Below are positions 48,611 to 59,346 of a stretch of 64,000 nucleotides of DNA, piece by piece. Made by a program: the position numbers and the translations under genes. Within the stretch, counting starts at the first letter, position 1; every line of letters starts with the position of its first letter. Under the pieces are notes generated by a model. That model was not told the origin of the DNA. It did no database searches and saw nothing but the letters and a program-made list of their open reading frames with translations. Source of the DNA: Pyrenophora tritici-repentis (Eukaryota > Ascomycota > Dothideomycetes > Pleosporales > Pleosporaceae). The DNA lies in contig NC_089391.1 in the NCBI RefSeq assembly GCF_003171515.1, positions 3,782,001 through 3,846,000 of the forward strand, read 5' to 3'.

Positions 48611-49568
48611 ATGGACAACCTAACCCCATCCGACCTCTTCTCGCCCTCCAAGGCGCGTCAGCAGCGCGCACAAGCTCAGGACTGGGCGCACATAGACTCG
48701 TGGTTGTCGTACAAATATGCAGGTCGCACTGTGCCCACATTTGAGCGTAACGATGAGACGCTCAAGGTGCTGCGCGAGCTGTCAATGGCGAATGAGAGGG
48801 CGGACGAGGAGAGAGCTGTGCTAGAGCGAGTAGAACGGGAAGCATTAAAGGAGCTGGACGAGGTATGAGAACTACAGGTCCGCTTCAGCTGCCGCGCACC
48901 ATGCAACGAGCTCACAGCCGTAGATACAAACGAACGAACAAGACGAGCGCATACTCTCGCAGCTAAGAGCAAACCTCACACCAGAAGGCGAGCAAGCACT
49001 TGATGCGCTCGCGTCCACCGCTGTGATCCTCAACACACCGACCGCGAACCCTGAAACTATTGCACACGCTCTTATCCAACACACCGTCACCTCACAGACC
49101 CTCACCAATCAGCTCACACATATACAAGCACTGCAGGGTTATGTAGACAAGCAGCACTCCCTCCTCCGCACCCAACTTCATCAACTCCAAACCGATCCCG
49201 CATTCACCACCCCCGCGAACCTCCAGCGCCAGACGACCGAACAAACCCGCCAGGTGAAGCACCTCCGTACCAAGATCCGCGAATACGAAGACAAGCTCTC
49301 GTCCCTTCAATCCTCGCAATCGCGAAACATGACACCGGGTTCGAATATCGCATCTGCAGAGGCGATAGGCGATATGTTGGAGCAGCAAAAGGCTCTGGAT
49401 GAGTTGCGAGAGAGGGTAGAGGGGTTGGAGATGGAAGTAAGCGAATTTGCGGCATTGCCTGCGGACAGAGAGGCTGCGAGGAAAGAAGTAGGCAAGCTCG
49501 AGGTTAGGCTTGATGAGGCTCGGAGGAAAAGAGATGAGTTGTTTGAAGGGTTGGTGCAACAGAAATAG
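48611..49568 (+). CDS. HAUS augmin-like complex subunit 1
   Basis: Two exons (48611-48862, 48924-49568; 61-base intron) give 298 residues. The N-terminus has SDLFSPSKARQQRAQAQDWA, HIDSWLSYKYAGRTVPTFERN and DETLKVLRELSMANERADEE, the pattern of fungal HAUS1. The rest is mostly coiled coil. Augmin binds existing spindle microtubules and recruits gamma-tubulin complexes for branching nucleation; it is present in Aspergillus and absent from yeasts. The assignment depends on the N-terminal pattern, and another coiled-coil protein is the alternative. It lies one gene away from the ApsB-like gene. Confidence 0.72.
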
Positions 49569-50538
49569 TTATCTGGTAATGCTGCTACAACAGCTCGTGT
49601 TGCTGGAGCGAGTATGCCAGTGCGAGTGGCTAAGATGGTCATGAGGTGGCAAGAGCACACCACATCGTCGATCCAGTGGGCAGTCATCGACTATGACTAA
49701 CAGTATAAGTCGCAAAGCCATTGAATACATGTGCCCCCAGGGAGATGGAGGAATCAGTGGTGGGCATGCTGGGACCTAGGAACAGATATATGAGGGCGTA
49801 TCTCATCTAATAAGTGACAACAACACATCTATAGCCAATAAAATCCTGCACATATAGTCTGTAGTTATTGGACAAAGTAGACGCAAGAAACATGTGCAGT
49901 AACCCATCTCAGAATACATCTTCCCTCCCAACAACGCAACACTCTTCCATACTCCTCACAAACAAAAATAACCCCAAGCAGCCTAGCCTCGTCACACTCA
50001 CTGCCTGCCCCCACCTCCCGAATCCTGCACGCAAACCCCGTAGGCTCGTACAAGGAAATTGCCCCCCCCAAACCACCCCAACCCCCGCGCTATTTTCCTT
50101 GCCCCTCGCGCTCGCTCCCTTTACTCTCTCTGCCCCTCTGATAGTGCCATAATCTACGCCCTTTTTTAGTTTCTTGCAAAACTTGCCTGTTCTGGTAGGT
50201 AGCCCAGCCATGCGGGGTTTGTGTAGAATGATTGCCATGTGTTTGTCTTTGCTACGATTATGCAAACATGAATTAGAGTTGTCTTGCGAGCGAGAACATA
50301 GATACATATACAATCATAAAACATAAGTACTAGCATAGAGAGTTTGGTAAACTACACTGCTGTGAGCGGTAGGAAGTACACGAATACAACATTTCTCTTC
50401 ATCTAGGAATATTTGCTCTAAGTGCTTCAAATGAGTAATGTATAAATATGCAAAAAAAAAGGAGTGCAACAACACTCTGACACACACACTCTCTTTCTAC
50501 ATATCCAAGCGTAGATTATGCAAGGGCAAAAAATAAAT
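49569..50538. other. Intergenic between HAUS1-like gene and tRNA
   Basis: No protein gene is seen in about 970 bases. It includes a C-rich tract (about 49990-50150) and an A-run near 50452. Below 50538 lies the Pol III terminator of the tRNA on the minus strand. Confidence 0.45.
50528..50533 (-). terminator. Pol III terminator (T6) of tRNA-Met
   Basis: Six A on the plus strand read as TTTTTT on the minus strand, starting five bases beyond the tRNA 3' end. This is a standard Pol III stop. Confidence 0.8.
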
Positions 50539-50643
50539 TGTCCCGTGCCAGACTCGAACTGGCGGCCTTGGGATGTCTACTAATACTAGTAGTCATATGT
50601 GAAGATATGAGACCCACGTGATAACCAACTACACCAACGAGAC
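50539..50643 (-). tRNA. tRNA-Met (CAU), elongator type, with a 31-base intron
   Basis: The mature halves are 50643-50606 and 50574-50539, with the intron at 50605-50575 just after the base following the anticodon, the canonical site. The seven-pair acceptor stem GTCTCGT/ACGGGAC closes fully with one G-U pair. The D arm has the A-box TGGTGTAGTTGG. The T arm is GCCAG-TTCGAGT-CTGGC. The anticodon stem-loop T-GGGT-CTCATAA-TCCCA carries anticodon CAT at 50609-50607 and a T-T mismatch at 31/39, also seen in yeast elongator tRNA-Met. There is no encoded CCA, as expected in eukaryotes. The acceptor stem does not have the A1-U72 pair of initiator tRNA. Confidence 0.92.
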
Positions 50644-51107
50644 GGACCGTAGATAACCAACGGGTTGGAGTTGATTGATGGAAGTTTCTGCAACTAGCCA
50701 AAATATATCCGTAGTTGTGCGCAGTAAGCCAGTCGTGGAGCAGATCAAGAGTGCCATGGTGGGGCACGGAAAAGACTTTGATTGAGTGAGGGGCATCAGG
50801 CTGCGGGTAGTTTGGGTGGGCCTAGTCTGTACTGTAGAACCAATACCCAGAAGACGAAAAACCAGTTTGGAAAACGAACAAGTGAGAAGACTGGTGGTTT
50901 GCTTGTGGTAACATTATAATTACGCCATATCGCTTTCAATACATATCTATACAGTAAGGTTATTTGTCCATATTAATACCTCTTCTCAAGCGAAAAAAAA
51001 GGACACCTCAACGCCGTCATGGGTAGTGGCATTAAACCGCGCCAGCAATGCAACAGCAAACATCAACTTGGTTCAACAAGACTGTCCCTTTTTTTGTCGT
51101 TATCAGA
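50644..51107. other. Intergenic between tRNA-Met and RBD2
   Basis: This holds the upstream region of the tRNA and the 3' flank of the rhomboid gene, both on the minus strand. No gene is seen. Confidence 0.45.
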
Positions 51108-52244
51108 CTAAGGCCCGAGTCTTTGTCCGCCATCTGGACTTCCCCTCCCCAACGGTACGCTCGTTGTGGGTAGGACGCCGTAACGGCCATATGTCTTCTG
51201 GTCTACACTAACGTAGTGTGGTATTCTGCCTAGCAGATTCGCCTTGGTCTCGATCCATCGTAGAATCTTCTCGTGGGGGACGAGGAACTTGATGTAGCCG
51301 GAGGCCCAGAGGTAACCGAGACCTGCGCCGCAGAGGTGGCCTACTAGGCTGACGTAGGGAACGAGGATACTGGTGAGGACAATGAGGATGAGTGGGGTCG
51401 TCCAGGTGGGAATCTTGTAGGGTCCAACACTGCGAGAGTTAGCAATTGACGTGTGGAAGACGGCTAGTGGTGATGTACCTGAACGAGGGATTCGTCTTGT
51501 GTTGCTTCATAACTTCGGCGGATAGTAGGAGGAACACCCATACACTATTCCAATGTCAATTTAATTCGTGGACGCTTCCCGCGATATTTTACATACCTTG
51601 CGCCCATGACCGCGGTATTGCTCCTCAGCACATACTTCTCCAGCAACGTATATACACCTCCGGGTATGGTTCCAAATGCTGCCGTCAAGTCAGTTCTAGC
51701 ACTTGCAAGCCATTGCGGGTTATTCTTACGCCCAGTAAAGAGTACCAATGTAACCAAGGTTCCGTATTCCGACTCGAATCGTTCGATAAGTGGTGTTACG
51801 GCGAAGAGATTAAAGATCATGTGGAAGAAGCCCCAATGCAGAAGAGGGAACAGGTTGAGTCGGTGCACTATACATATGTTGTATTAGCATTATTTCCGTG
51901 CTAGATGAGATGACAGCCCAATTGTATTCCACCAAACGACCATTCCGTCGTCCTTTGCCATGAACTCTATGCAATTGTGTCTGAACCCTAGGCATCCGAG
52001 AAGGCCGCAGTTGGAGGCCACATCCCCCCTCATTGCCCCGAAACCAACAAAAACACGTACTCTGCGTCAAATCCATCTTATTTGGCTCCAAACCGCCGAA
52101 ATCCCTAATCCACGGAAACGGAATCGTCGCAATCCATAATCCCAGAATGGCGGCCACCAAGATCTTGGTACAAAAGGGCAAGCGCAGGATATACGAGCGT
52201 ATGCGCGCGGGGTTGAACTGTGGCAGCGAAGACATGGACGGCAT
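51108..52244 (-). CDS. RBD2: Rhomboid intramembrane protease Rbd2 (RbdB)
   Basis: Five exons (52244-52061, 51867-51730, 51678-51597, 51544-51479, 51429-51108; introns 49-52 bases except the first, 193 bases) give 263 residues. Rhomboid landmarks: RLNLFPLLHWGFFHMIFNLF, LVLFTGPFGTIPGG, and the catalytic pair Ser135 in VMGASVWVF and His188 in LVGHLCGAGLGYLW, about six membrane segments in all. Family knowledge: fission yeast Rbd2 and Aspergillus RbdB are Golgi proteases that activate the membrane-bound transcription factor SREBP, needed in hypoxia. The tail ends GGQRLG, recalling the SHP-type Cdc48-binding end of yeast Rbd2. The long first intron could hide a further small exon. Confidence 0.88.
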
Positions 52245-52501
52245 CGTCGGAGGGGCACGCCACGGGCGTGAATGTTTTGATGTGCAGGCGCGTTGTAGCA
52301 GCCGTGAGATCGAGCGGACAGGAAGATTACATGCGACTAGGTAGGGTTCAGGGTCGCGTTGCGCTAGTGACGATCCTCCCGCTGCTGTGGTGGACTTGGC
52401 TCCTTCCAAGTCGGTTTGCGTGGGATGCTGGGCAGAGGGAAGGACACGACACAGTCCCTGTTTTTCTGTTTCTCTACGTGACGCGCAATTGAGGGGTGAA
52501 T
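52245..52501. promoter_or_regulatory. Bidirectional RBD2-GAA1 promoter
   Basis: The 257 bases separate the two start codons. Both products are proteins of the secretory-pathway membranes. No motif was placed. Confidence 0.5.
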
Positions 52502-54550
52502 ATGGCTTTGCTCTGTAAGCTTGGTGATTTGGGATTGCAGGGTCGTGGCTAACAGATGTAGCCTGGTTATTGGCGCTGCGGCAAGACAAACGCCTGCTCA
52601 AGCTTCCGCCTTATCTTTCCGCACTGTGTATAATCGTTGGAATAGGGTGGCTGCTTGTGCTTCCGCTGAACGAGTACTCCCGAAGGACGTATGTTTCTGA
52701 GAATGCGCTCTTACCAGGCCAAGTACACACGTACTTTACCGGCAGCGAGCACAATGTCTTCAGAGCCTATCGCCATGAGGTCCACGGACTGATTGACAAG
52801 CCTATCGCCGAGTATGTATACATCAATTAGCATCCGAATCAAATACTAACTCTAGTTCAGACGGTCCCAGCGACTTGAAGCCATCTTCCGCGAACAGAAC
52901 CTCAAAGTCGCAACCCAGCACTACAACTACACCGTGTCAAACCGTACCATTACAAACGAAAACGTCTATGCCATCCTCCAAGGTCCTCGCGCCGATGCTA
53001 CCGAAGCCATTGTGCTAATTGGAGCATGGAAGAACATGGCAGACGAAGTCAACAATTCTGGTGTCGCATTGGTCCTGACTTTGGCTCGCTACTTCAAGCG
53101 CTGGAGTCTCTGGAGTAAGGACATCATCTTCCTCGTACCCGGTGACAGCACCATTGGCTCGCAAGCTTGGGTCGATGCATACCATGAGGAACACGATCAG
53201 CGATATGTCGAGAGCTTAAAGATCAAGAGTGGGGCATTACAGGGCGCTGTTGCAGTCGACTATCCTGCTGGTCCATGGGGCCACCGATACGACAAATTGC
53301 ACATAGTCTATGACGGAGTAAACGGCCAGCTTCCGAACCTCGATCTGTTCAACACTGTAGTGAACATTGCAAATGGGCAGATGGGCGTCAGCTGTGTGAT
53401 CCAGCGCATGTGGGATCACAGTGATTCGTACAAGGAGCGACTCCAGACTATGCTTCGAGGCATGCTTTCGCAAGGTCTAGGCCACGCGACTGGACCGCAC
53501 TCTTCCTTCATACCGTACCATGTCGACGCCATTACGCTTGTGACCGTCGGCGACGGTTGGCATGACGAGATGACTCTCGGCAAGACGATTGAATCGCTCT
53601 TCCGAAGCTTGAACAACTTGCTGGAACATTTCCACCAAAGTTTCTTCTTCTACCTCTTGCTGCAGGACAAGCGCTTCGTTAGCATAGGCACATACCTCCC
53701 TTCGGCCATGCTGATCGCCATCAACTTCAGCATCGCCGCTATGGCATTATGGGTCAAGAGTGGACGCGCCACAGAACCAATTCCCAATCCCGCCTCTACA
53801 AAGCCGCAGAAGCCCTCATCCAGCAAACCCGCTGCAGAAAAGCCAACTCAATCGTCCGAAGACAAGGAGTCCGAAAATGAAAACGCCAAAGAAAAAGACT
53901 CCATTGTGAAAGCTGATGAGCCCGCAACCGAACTCGTCGAAAAAGATGGCGCCCTAGCCGTCGTCCCCAAACCAGCAACCACAATAACAGAACGGCATCT
54001 CCTCCTCCCCCTCCTCCTCGTTCTCACCGCCCACGCCGCAGGTCTAATCCCCCTCTACCTCTTCAACAACTGGGACGCCCCTCGTCTCTCCGGCCTCTTC
54101 ATCACAGCCTGCAACGTAACCACGCTCCTCCCCATCATCATCACCTTCCTCTTCTTCTGGTCCGACTCCAACATCTTCTCTCCACAGGTCCTCTGCCTGA
54201 TGCAATGTTTTTCTCTGCTGCTACTAGGCATGTTCCTCGCTGCGTTGGCTACACTGAACTTTTCGCTGTCGGTGCTGGTTGGCGTGGCGTGTGTACCGCT
54301 GAGTTTCGTACGCAGATCGAAGAATATGGGGGTTAATGCGGGGCAATTGCTTGTGCTGGCAGTGTTGAATCCTTGTCTGGTGGTGCAGACGGGGACCAAG
54401 ATACTGGGGGCCAGTCTGGCAGAGGTGCTGGTGCAGTCGGCTATTGGATGGCATGTGTGTGGTATGTGGACGCAGGTGGTGTTTTGGTTGGTGTGGTTCC
54501 CGGCATGGCTTACGGGCGCTGTCGTGGTGGCTATTGGTATATGGGAATAG
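52502..54550 (+). CDS. GAA1: GPI transamidase subunit Gaa1
   Basis: Three exons (52502-52514, 52562-52811, 52861-54550; introns 47 and 49 bases) give 650 residues. The 13-base first exon yields MALLSWLLALRQDKR. A membrane span at about 23-42 (YLSALCIIVGIGWLLVLPL) is followed by SENALLPGQVHTYFTGSE and a large luminal domain with AIVLIGAWKNMADEVNNSGV and DIIFLVPGDSTIGSQAWVDAYHE cores of the M28-like fold. A charged cytosolic linker (about 380-445) precedes several C-terminal membrane spans. Gaa1 works in the ER complex that replaces a C-terminal signal with a GPI anchor. An alternative acceptor at 52540 keeps frame but would leave a 26-base intron. Confidence 0.93.
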
Positions 54551-54763
54551 GGGACTATGGTCTCGAAAAGGGGATGATGTTGTTTGTAGTATTGTGGTAG
54601 AGTGTAAAGATATCACGCAATTTTATCCCTGCAATGAATGGGTCATGAATCTTTTCATTCGTAAGCCGTCTATGTGTTCAAGATGCTCACTATCTATGGT
54701 TACATGACATGTAAGTGTCTTCCTTGCAGACACAGCATGTCACTTGTGAGGGGTAGGTATCAC

Positions 54764-55965
54764 TCAAGCCGCCCAGACGTCCTTGCCAACACCCTCGATC
54801 CAGTTACCCAGCTGGTTGACGCTGGCATCCCACTCCTTCAGCCTTGTCCGCATACCCTCAATCTGCTTCATGTCCAGAACCTTGGGCTGCACCCAGTTGA
54901 TGCGTGCAATCTCGGCGACCTGGTCAATTTGTCCCTTCAACAAGCCCAAGCTCAGCGCCTTCATGATCAAGTGTTCAATCTCGTTGGGTTGCACCTTGGT
55001 CTCTGACGAGATCTCAGTGAATGTCATGGCGCGGTCGTGTGGCGGGCGGCGGAAGACGGTCTCTGTGAGGGCTGAGAGCGAGATCTTTTGATAGAGGAAG
55101 GTCTGGTGCTCCTTGAGAAGCGGGACCTTTGTGATGTTGTTAGAGAGCACATCGTATGCCATCAGGTCGCCGCGGTTGAAGGCAAAGAGGAGATCGCGCA
55201 GCCATGCGTGGGGCGTGTTGACGAGCGAGTCGAGGATGGGATGTAGCAACAGCTCTCCGAAGTTGTAAATGGAATCCGACACGAGCGCGGCAATGCTGAG
55301 GTCATACGCGCGCGACTGGCGTTCTCGCAGCTCCATCTCGTTAAGATCAACGCAGGCCAGGAACAAAAGGGCATTCTTGTAGTATGCCGCAAACTCGTGC
55401 TTGGACTTGTAGTACTCGGCGCTCGCACGGTAGAATGACGCATGCACGACTGTCTCGACGGAATCGAAGGTATCCAGTATCTGCTCGCATTCTTCCAGCT
55501 TCTTCTTCGCACCCTCCTCGTCCCGTAACCGGAGTTGTATGCTGGCGGCTGCGACTGTGGCATAGACGTATGCGTCCTGTGAGGCGGGCTTGTTGACGCT
55601 CTTTGCGAGGTCATTGACGAATGTGAGACGCTCCTTGTCATCTGTAAAGGTCAGCTCTTGCAATTTGGCTGCACCGCATCCATGTCCATACCCTTGTACT
55701 GTGATGCTGCGTCCAAGCCTAGAGTGACGAGCTTGAGCTGGTTGATCTTATTTGCGAAGCTCTTGATGAACGTCTCGAAGAAGGGTATCCGCTGTTTCGC
55801 GCTCTCGGGGTGGTCAAAGAACTCAATGAGCTTGTCCGTCAACTCGTGCCACAACTTTCGCTCCCAAAAGTCCTCGAAGGCGATGAAGTATTCCTGAAGC
55901 TCCTCTGGTGCCTCGTCCCGCGCATCACCCAGAAGGTTCGGGATTGTGTCCGTGTCCATGGCCAT
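54764..55965 (-). CDS. RPN9: 26S proteasome lid subunit Rpn9 (PSMD13)
   Basis: Two exons (55965-55692, 55641-54764) with a 50-base intron give 383 residues, the usual Rpn9 length. The intron has CTGAC followed by TTTACAG; joining gives AASQYKDDKERLTFVNDLAKSVNKPASQDAYVYA, as in the family (longest uninterrupted agreement is on both sides of the junction). The C-terminal PCI domain includes FRRPPHDRAMTFTEISSET, the winged helix and GLLKGQIDQVAEIARINWVQP. It is a structural lid subunit of the 19S regulatory particle. The start MAMDTDTIPNLL is the second ATG of a longer open frame; the first lacks family support. The closest 3' neighbour is Gaa1, convergent at about 210 bases. Confidence 0.94.
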
Positions 55966-56209
55966 AGTGGCTACTTGTGCGAGTGTTGATGAGATTTGGG
56001 GGGATAGTTTGCCAAGTGAAGAAGTGGTGGGAGAGCACAAGGCCGGGTGTGTATGTTTGAGTGCGGGATGGGTTGCTCAGTAGGTAGCGTTGCGGCGGAA
56101 GCTACGATTAGCGCATCGGGCCAAGCCCCATCACCACCGACGTCCTTCATCACAGCTACTTCACAAGAAGCCCTATACGACATCCCAGTAGCCATTGAAC
56201 GCCGCAACT
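55966..56209. promoter_or_regulatory. Bidirectional promoter of RPN9 and the NDUFA9-like gene
   Basis: The start codons are separated by 244 bases. A proteasome-associated control element could not be identified with confidence. Confidence 0.5.
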
Positions 56210-57525
56210 ATGCTGCCACTCCGCTGCGCTCGGTCGCCAGTGGCGCTGTCGGCTCAATTGCCCTTGAAGCGCGTAGCTCCCTTCTCCACCTCAGTTTGCC
56301 GGCAACTACTCAACTCGGACGTCAGGATAACCAGGCACGACCCATGACCCCACAGTGCGTGAAATGCTGGCTGACAGGTGCCTAGGACTGGAAAGCCCAT
56401 TCTGACTGTTTCCGGTGGACGTTCCTCGCTCGGAGGTAGACTGCGACCCGCACCCGCATGGTAGTCGAAGCGCTCACACAGATGCAGGATACACGGCAAC
56501 CGTCTTCGGAGCCACTGGATTCTTGGGACGTTATATCGTGAACCGACTGGGTGCGTGCAAACACGGGGAGCAGGAGTGGGTTTGCGCTAACGACAGGAAC
56601 AGCTCGATCAGGATGCACAGTCATTATCCCTTTCCGCGAGGAGATGGCGAAGCGCCATCTTAAGGTCGCTGGAGATTTGGGCAGAGTCGTTTTCATGGAA
56701 ATGGACCTTCGAAACACCCAGTCCATTGAAGAAAGCGTACGACACTCTGACATTGTCTACAACCTCATTGGTCGCGACTACCCCACCAAGAACTTTGATT
56801 TGGAGGATGTACATGTTTCTGGAACTGAGCGCATCGTGGACGCTGTTGCAAAGTATGATATCGACCGATTCGTTCAGGTTTCATCCCATAGTGCACACCC
56901 GGAATCGGAATCGGAATTCTACCGCACCAAGGCTAGGGGCGAGATTGTTGCCCGATCCATCTACCCGGAGACGACTATTGTTCGACCTGCGCCCATGTTC
57001 GGATTTGAAGACCGTTTCCTGCACAGGCTTGCCTCCCCATCCAACATCATCACCGCCAACAACCTGCAGGAGCGTTCCCGACCTGTTCACGTCATCGATG
57101 TCGGCATGGCCCTTGAACGCATGCTCCACGATGATACGACTGCGGCCCAGACATACGAACTTTACGGCCCCACCGAGTACTCCATGGCCGAGGTTAGGGA
57201 GCTTGTAGAGAAGGAGACCATGCACCCAAAACGCCACATTAACATCCCCAAGCGTATCTTGAAGCCTCTTGCACACTACGCTAACAAGCTTCTGTGGTGG
57301 CCCATCACCTCGGCTGATGAGGTAGAGCGGGAGTTTATTAACCAAATCATCGACAAGAACGCCAAGACGTTCAAGGATTTGGACATTGAGCCGGTCGAGT
57401 TGAAGGCAATGACATTTGACTACCTCAAGGGGTACCGAAGTTCGAGTTACTACGACTTGCCGCCCATGAGCGAGAAGGAGAAGAGAGAGGAGAAGAAGTA
57501 TCTGCATGTTATCGATGATCAATAG
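56210..57525 (+). CDS. NADH:ubiquinone oxidoreductase 40 kDa subunit (NDUFA9-like, atypical SDR)
   Basis: Four exons (56210-56320, 56378-56435, 56488-56550, 56603-57525; introns 52-57 bases) give 384 residues. The N-terminus [13 protein letters not shown] is a mitochondrial presequence. The Rossmann nucleotide-binding motif [19 protein letters not shown] spans the third exon and the last intron, followed by [34 protein letters not shown] sequence and [18 protein letters not shown]. This closely follows the Neurospora 40 kDa complex I subunit. It binds NADPH and stabilises the junction of the two complex I arms in the inner membrane; it has lost dehydrogenase function. The first intron donor (GTCAGG) is atypical, but the joined sequence [11 protein letters not shown] fits relatives. 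Confidence 0.93.
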
Positions 57526-57701
57526 AGAATTGTTTCCTGGATCAAGGAAAGAAGAATCGAGTTTTGTAAATATCCGGGCTCATTGAATGGACTGGAGCGG
57601 TCTGTAGAATCAAAGACGTTTCCTTTGTGTATGCAAATGAAATTGAATGTGGTCTATGGGAGTGGGGTATCATATGCGTCTAGTACGCGAAAACGTCTCC
57701 A

Positions 57702-59093
57702 TCATCGGGTCGGCGTGACTTCCTTCTCATCCACCAGCTTCTCCAGATATTTTCGGAGCAAAGCTTCAGTACTCGCGGGATCATCCCTATCTTTCCGCTC
57801 GTCCCAGTGCCTGTAAAACTCCAACACCACCTCGACAGCAATAAGCGCAATGATGGCCCACTCAAGCCTCAGCCCGTGCTTCTCACTCAACTGCTCTCTC
57901 AACACACTAGCAATCTCCTGTGCAAACCCAATCTTCTCGTTCAACACTTTGATCCTAACACCCACATCCAGCGCACGCCCAACCTGGTCGTAGTACTCGC
58001 CTAGCCCGAGCTCGTGCCGCGAATCCCAGAAGATGTCGGGCATGGAGTCTGTGAGCTCAGAGTAGAGGTTCAATTGGGCTCGTAGGGAGAGCAGTTCGCC
58101 AGTCTTGCGGAGGATGAAGGAGCGAGTGAAGGGGGCGCTGCGGCGGGGTGAGAAGGGCTTGGATGCGGCGAGCATGGTGGGGATATCGCGGGTGGAGTGC
58201 TGGTATGCAGATAGCAAGGTTTCCAAGACGGCCAGTTTGGTAGAGCGGGCGAGGCCGGAAGAGAAGGCTATCTTGGCGAGGACGGTGTCTACTTCATGGC
58301 GTTGTTCGCTTGTGAGATGATTTTCGTCCGAGGAGTTGAGTGAGATGATGTCGGATGGTGGTTCTGCCTTTGTGCCTAGCACAATGGTGTCACCGACTAC
58401 TTCACTGGCTTCTTTGCTGGGGTCCTCAAGATAGTCCAGATCTTCGGTTTCTAGGAGGTCGAGATGCGAGCCTTCGGCTGCGGCGGGGAGGACTTGGTTG
58501 ACTAGCTTCAGGGCTTCTCTTTCCCGGACGTTCCAAGTTACTACAGTGCCAGAGGGGAAGATGAAGATGTCGCCCTGCTGGAAGTCCTTGACCTCAGATG
58601 GTCGCTCCGATGTCTGCACATGTATGACTTGGGGGTAGAGACCAGTCTGAAAGGGATCGAGCTCGTAGCCTTGGGCTTTGACGAGGCGGCTGGCCACCGA
58701 GATATCATATATCTCGGCAGCACAATATGCGCTTACTGTCTTGGTCTCGGCATCTGGGTCTACGAAGCGTGTTTTTCCTCTTGACTTTACAAAGGCTCGA
58801 GATCTCTGCGCCTCCACTGCGACACTCCGTAGAGAGGACGTCTTGGTTGCATTTTTTCGTGCAGCTTTCCGTTTCGACTGCTGTGGAGTCTCTTCCGAGG
58901 ATTCTTCGTGGGGCGTCACGTCCTCTTGCCTCTGGGTGAAGTCGATCTTCTTTCCATAATATCTCGATGTCGAAAATAGTCTATTTGCGGGGGTGCGTAG
59001 AGGTTGTATAGCGACAGAATAGTGCGGGAGTTGTGCAGTACGAGCAAGACATCGTGTCAAGCCATTGAACGCGTAAGGTCGGATTGTAGTCAT
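57702..59093 (-). CDS. RMND1/Mrx10-family mitochondrial protein (DUF155)
   Basis: A single exon encodes 463 residues. The N-terminus (MTTIRPYAFNGLTRCLART) and the basic region to about residue 100 suggest mitochondrial import. The DUF155 core includes VSAYCAAEIYDISVASRLV, DIFIFPSGTVVTWNV and DSMPDIFWDSRHELGLGEYYDQ. A membrane segment near the C-terminus (WAIIALIAVEVVLEFYRHW) is in the family position. Human RMND1 and yeast Mrx10 belong here and associate with mitochondrial ribosomes at the inner membrane. The paralogues Rmd1 and Rmd8 are extramitochondrial and lack such a presequence. Confidence 0.87.
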   Translation of the reverse strand: MTTIRPYAFNGLTRCLARTAQLPHYSVAIQPLRTPANRLFSTSRYYGKKIDFTQRQEDVTPHEESSEETPQQSKRKAARKNATKTSSLRSVAVEAQRSRAFVKSRGKTRFVDPDAETKTVSAYCAAEIYDISVASRLVKAQGYELDPFQTGLYPQVIHVQTSERPSEVKDFQQGDIFIFPSGTVVTWNVREREALKLVNQVLPAAAEGSHLDLLETEDLDYLEDPSKEASEVVGDTIVLGTKAEPPSDIISLNSSDENHLTSEQRHEVDTVLAKIAFSSGLARSTKLAVLETLLSAYQHSTRDIPTMLAASKPFSPRRSAPFTRSFILRKTGELLSLRAQLNLYSELTDSMPDIFWDSRHELGLGEYYDQVGRALDVGVRIKVLNEKIGFAQEIASVLREQLSEKHGLRLEWAIIALIAVEVVLEFYRHWDERKDRDDPASTEALLRKYLEKLVDEKEVTPTR

Positions 59094-59346
59094 CGCCAGC
59101 GGAGGTGTGTCTCAAACATAGTTTCCAACGTGAATCGTCGTCAACAAAGAGAGTTTCTGGGGGTTGGATGGTGGAGTATTTTGCGGAGAGTTTAGTTAGA
59201 CCCTTGCAAGTCCGCGGGAATCGGCTTGGCCAGCATCATCGGCCCAGATTCGACCAGGGCCCATCGGCCAACTCAGACTTGCACACCTCCACGCGCCGGA
59301 GCTATTCCAGGTCTCTACCACACCCGCCGCAGCTCATGCCGCCAGC
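59094..59346. promoter_or_regulatory. Divergent promoter of the RMND1-like gene and VPS41
   Basis: The 253 bases separate the two start codons. No motif was assigned. Confidence 0.5.

Noticed and set aside
55651..55691. A 35-base intron in RPN9 joining KELTFTDD
   Set aside because: The next acceptor gives a normal 50-base intron with a CTGAC branch site and a better family match (QYKDDKERLTF).
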